Shown: one piece after another, positions 60,219-64,000 of the stretch
Position numbering within the stretch: position 1 is the stretch's first letter
Layout of the letters: each line of letters starts with the position of its first letter
From: Armillaria gallica
Lineage: Eukaryota; Basidiomycota; Agaricomycetes; Agaricales; Physalacriaceae
DNA: 64,000 nt
NCBI GenBank assembly: GCA_037576215.1
Contig: JBANDB010000006.1
Coordinates: 1,240,001-1,304,000 of the forward strand
Direction of reading: 5' to 3'
Notes under the pieces: model-generated
Told to the model about the DNA's origin: nothing
The model's database searches: none
What the model saw: the letters and a program-made list of their open reading frames with translations, nothing else
Program-made: the position numbers and the translations under genes

Positions 60219-62433
60219 TTACAAAAAAGACCTAGACTGCGACTTCGTTGCTCTCAAGGCGGCGTCGACAATTTCTGCCATGCCGATGACAGCTTCTTCT
60301 TCAAGAGTTCTGCCCACGATCTGTACCGCTACAGGCGCATTTCTGAAGGTTTCCGGATGATCTATTAACAGGGCGTCAGTCTTCTTGCGATTATATCAAG
60401 ATGCTACTTACACTGATCAAAATTCTTTCTGTCTCTGTCACTATAGAACCTGTGAGGAGGTTTCTTGACATCAAGGTCTTCATCGACTTTTGACACTGGT
60501 ATAACGAGAGCAGTGTAATCAAGGACGTTCCAAATTTTTGTGTAATCCGTTATTCTTGAGATCCAAGTCGATGATGAGTATGGCTGCAGATGAAACAGAT
60601 CAACCTACTCACCGGTTGAGACCATGTGGAGGTGCAGCATAGGGTGCTACTGGTGCTATGATTGCATCGACGGGCCTACCAGTGCCCGTGGTCTTCTCAG
60701 TGCTTGCCAATACTCGAGATACTCCTGCCGTAAGTTTCTCTTCTGTTTTTGGACTTGCCACAGCTGATATGCCGATAAACCCCCGTCATGCGCTGATATA
60801 TCCCCGCTATGTTCAGACTTTACAGTCTCCGAATTTCCGTCAGGACGCATGGTGGAGATTATAGGTTCCCCGGAAATCTGAGCGACTACACGATAGTCTT
60901 CGTCGCAACCCGCCCCCCAAATCTCGTACTGATTGCTTTAATGTTAACATGGTTATACCGTGGTATCAATGTTAGCCTTACGGAAGCTCTGGAAAGGGCA
61001 TCGTGCTTGAAGGGCTCCCAATCGACAACTGGGGGAGGCAGGTCAGCGGTACTATCATGCCAGGATGCCGACTAGCGAACCTTTATGGCCGGCAGCCAGT
61101 AATGCTTTCTTTGTCATCTCCAGCCCGCGAATTATGGGAGGATTTGGTACCACGGATCTATCGTCCCATAAAATTCCGAAACACAGCGATTCCCCGTTCC
61201 CGTGGTTGACAAGTTTATACTCTTCTTCACTCCATGCTTTAGGGATGACGAGCGCATCTCTGTACCAAGATTTCGCGTCTACCACGGCTTTCGTGAAATG
61301 TTTGAGGCCACTCAGGCTATTGGACATTGGACCTAGAACGGACATAATAGAGTCCTGTCCCTCCATCGAGTTCACACAACCAGCATAAGGTACCCGGCCA
61401 TGAGAAGGTCGTAATCCATAGATACCGCAAAAAGACGACGGAATCCGGATGGACCTAGAAGGAAGGTCACAACGACGAATTAACGTGAGCTTTGCCGTCT
61501 TCCTTACCCCCCGATATCGGAACCAATACCTGATGTTCAAATCAGTAAGTGTTCATTATGTTGGGACCAGATCGTACCTAGAGGGCTTCCTCTGAGTGCT
61601 ACGGGTGTAATTTGGGTTATATGGCATCACAGACGATCATAAAAATGCCGTACCGATTAAGGCACCTTCCCCACCAGAAGAGCCCCCGCTTGTGAGAGAC
61701 CTGTTATGAGGGTTATAGGTACGTCCGAAGACGTTATTAAAAGTTTCCCCCCACTATGGTTTCAAGTGAGAAGTCATTCACTTGTAGGACAAGTAAACTT
61801 ACCATCAAGGTCTGAGGAACATTTGTCTTGACGAAAGGTACGGCACCTAAGGATTCCAGCACGTCAACAAGAACGGCATTATGCTCCGCGAAGGTCCCAA
61901 TCCAGGAAACATAACCTGCAGGAATGCTTATCAGCGAGCTTTCCCATTAATACAATTAGTCTACCCATTGTGGACTCAGTTCCCTTGATATTGATTTGAT
62001 CCTTCAAGGACACAGGCAAACCGTGAAGCGGTCCTAGCACTTTGCCTGCTTGCTTGAGGTAAGCGTCGCGTTCGGCAGCTTTAGCAAGCGCTTTTTCGAC
62101 AAATATTTCCGTAAGGCAGTTGGTCTTCAATTCTGTCAGCATGCTATGGATGTGTTGATATAAGCCTACCAGTTGGTGCGCGATGATGGCACGTTTGTAG
62201 AATGCGGCAGTGACTTCAACAGATGTCCATTCACCGTTCGCGAGCCTGGACAACAGGACGTCGACTTCAGACCTAGTGATTTCAAGCTCTGTCGGGGTCA
62301 GTAGACCGCAAGAGTCTGGAAAGGCAGTAACGTCGAGGCGATCTCTCGACGGTAGATCGGCTAAGGTCCATTCTTGGGGGATTGAAGCCAGCTGCCTCTT
62401 CTGCTTTTCTGCAACTACCTCTTTCCAAGTCAT
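60219..62433 (-). CDS. Amidase-signature hydrolase (acetamidase-like) with one apparent frameshift
   Basis: Hydrolyses carboxamides to acid and ammonia. Exons: complement(60219..60361, 60412..60554, 60613..60928, 60982..61028, 61081..61454, 61509..61530, 61578..61598, 61654..61753, 61803..61915, 61965..62124, 62170..62433). Ser-Ser-Lys triad regions are visible: Lys in GLPVSLKDQ, the first Ser region SLTSGGSSGGEG, and the nucleophile region GSDIGGSIRIPS. Two exons are only 21 and 22 nt. All junctions fit except exon 60613..60928, one base short: the frame of YLEYWQA does not continue into TGRPVDAIIAPVAPYAAPP. The missing base lies near 60698-60704. Corrected, the enzyme would have about 567 aa; as written it stops near residue 455. 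The C-terminus NAPVAVQIVGRTLEEE is otherwise intact. Confidence 0.85.
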
Positions 62434-62781
62434 TGAAGATAATCTGTGGGCAGTTGAGGAGTCGGGGAAAGATACAAATGAAATCTCACGGACGCGGGCC
62501 ACGGACACTACGGGTCACGCTTCCTGTGTCAGATAGATAACTATTTTTGATTTACGATAAGGTGAGAAAGACAAAGAATGGGATTCCCTGAAAATACAGA
62601 TGCAAATAACGTAGCCGTGGTTGAAGTTTCTGGTACAGTAGTGGAAGAGGAGGAAAGAGGCCGAACTGCCCCCGAAAAGGCGCGTCTGTCACAGACAGCT
62701 GTGACACCCGACATTGAGTTTGTTGATCTTTTCCTGACACGTCCTTGACGCGTCCATCTTCCTTTGTCCCGCTGCGAGCAC
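62434..62781. promoter_or_regulatory. Divergent upstream region of amidase and APC5
   Basis: These 348 bp lie between two start codons on opposite strands. I see no RNA gene and no clear factor site. Confidence 0.45.
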
Positions 62782-63959
62782 ATGGACGCGAATACGAAGC
62801 CAGTCGCGCACCAGCATATCCTTCGGCCCCACCATGTTGTCCTGTTGACCCTCTTCATGCTCGTTTTTCGAGAGTACGACTCCAAGTTATTGCCTCAGCC
62901 TTTCTTACTTCATATCTATCGGTTGCTAATGAACGAAGTCTCGGAGGTATGCGTATCCAAATCCGATTGTTTATATGAGGGTATTCTACATGGGTCGTAA
63001 CAGGTCGCTCAACCAAAGAAATGGAAGCAGCTCCTTAAAGAAATTATCGCTGCCCCAAAATCTCAGGAAGGAGAGGCGTCAAAATTAATACACTCATTCA
63101 GGAATGTTGTACGTCGGTTGATTCCTTACCGTTGCTTTTCATCAACTTATTTGCAGCATGTCGAACTCTACGCGACAGACAGACTCTCGGCTTTTCTTCG
63201 AGGTGAGCACCTAGTTCTGTTACGAGGCTTCTCTTCAGTTGTTGTCAGGTATCGCTATATTGTTCGATGAGAGAAGCGAAGACGTCAGTGTGAGTTTTGA
63301 AATTACACCGATGCCATGCTAAGTTCACGCTCCAGGATCCACCGCCGGTCTTAGTACGCCTCTGACTCGAAACTTTCCAGCGGAATATAATGTTTTCTCC
63401 AGTCATCTCGTTCCCTTTTTGGATACTTCTGTCGACGGTGTCACATTAGTTATCTCAAATTGTCCTGGGCTGGACTGGTTGCACTGCATACTGATTACGT
63501 CGCTTGGTGCACCAGTGAGCACTCTGGAAAGTATGCTCGCATCCTGAATGATCCATTAAACTCGGGTAGGCGACAGCTCAGTACAATCACCTGTATGACT
63601 AATATACTGTGCAAGTGGATCGGTTATTATTCAGGACACGAGGTGACCAAGTGTCCTGGCCTCAGCCTGATCCTTATGAAGCGTACGTCTTGCTAATTGG
63701 TCTGCTTAGTTCCCATAAGTCACGAAAATTATATTTTAGAATGGAAAAGGCGCATGCAACAGGTGATGAACTTGCTATGGACGAGAACACCAGGCGATAC
63801 TTTGAGCAACAATTCACAGACGGGCCCGACTCGTAAGAACCATACTGTTCTCTTCCTCAATATCGTATCTCACTTGAATCAAGTGGGTTACGACAGAATG
63901 TGCTATTGAGTCTCATCCGAATGCATTATCTTCGGCATGAGTTCACGGCTGTTAGAACA
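62782..63959 (+). CDS. apc5: Anaphase-promoting complex subunit 5 (APC5), 5' part
   Basis: A TPR scaffold subunit of the APC/C ubiquitin ligase. Exons in the window: 62782..62946, 63004..63108, 63157..63202, 63249..63289, 63336..63353, 63403..63565, 63616..63682, 63740..63832, 63884..63959 (258 codons); the gene continues past the edge, with an intron starting at 63960. Family sequence is clear in HILRPHHVVLLTLFMLVF near the start, SRSLFGYFCRRCHISYLKLS, YEAMEKAHATGDELA and RMHYLRHEFTAVR. Exon 5 is 18 nt. The start at 62782 is the first in-frame ATG. Confidence 0.9.
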
Positions 63960-64000
63960 GTTGAGTCTTACCATATTGATAGGGTAGAATCCTCACCTTC

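Overview
The window is nuclear DNA of a filamentous basidiomycete, most likely a mushroom-forming Agaricomycete. I could model about 20 protein genes. They carry roughly 130 spliceosomal introns, nearly all 45-60 bp long, packed on both strands with intergenic gaps of 40-700 bp. Gene content is purely fungal. The cytoplasmic dynein heavy chain is split so that the motor half is its own gene, an arrangement I recall as typical of Agaricomycetes. I saw no CRISPR array, tRNA, rRNA or intact transposon. Gene models were built by hand: exons were joined so that the family protein reads through, and every summed exon length was checked for divisibility by three.

Layout, 0-36 kb (core genes): mitochondrial ribosomal protein mL43 (-), an unrecognised nuclear-type protein (+), mismatch-repair endonuclease PMS1 (-), a Rab18-like GTPase (-), the TIM23 subunit Mgr2/Romo1 (-), peroxin PEX10 (+), spliceosomal SmE (-), the dynein heavy-chain motor gene (+, 20 exons, 3457 aa), homoserine kinase (-), ribosome-biogenesis factor RRP5 (+, 15 exons), and a Tea1-like kelch/coiled-coil polarity protein (-).

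36-48 kb (gene-poor accessory island): a doubtful small gene, a Baeyer-Villiger-type monooxygenase broken by one frameshift (-), a decayed flavin-monooxygenase relic head-to-head with it (+), and over 3 kb with nothing I can recognise.

48-64 kb (core genes again): myosin regulatory light chain (+), the pH regulator PacC/Rim101 (+) with six GCCAAG sites just upstream, TAF1 of TFIID (-), a PA28-gamma proteasome activator (+), the ribosome-assembly WD40 protein RRB1 (-), a Ser/Pro-rich orphan (+), an amidase with one frameshift (-), and the 5' part of APC5 (+), which runs off the window.

The genes do not form one pathway. Shared themes are housekeeping complexes (RRP5 and RRB1 in ribosome assembly; SmE and TAF1 in gene expression; PA28 and APC5 in proteolysis; dynein, the Tea1-like protein and myosin light chain in the cytoskeleton). 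The points most worth a second look are very small exons (4 nt in Mgr2; 5, 9, 14 and 18 nt in PA28), the split dynein, the PacC-site cluster on pacC itself, three GC-AG introns, and two catabolic enzymes each broken by one base.
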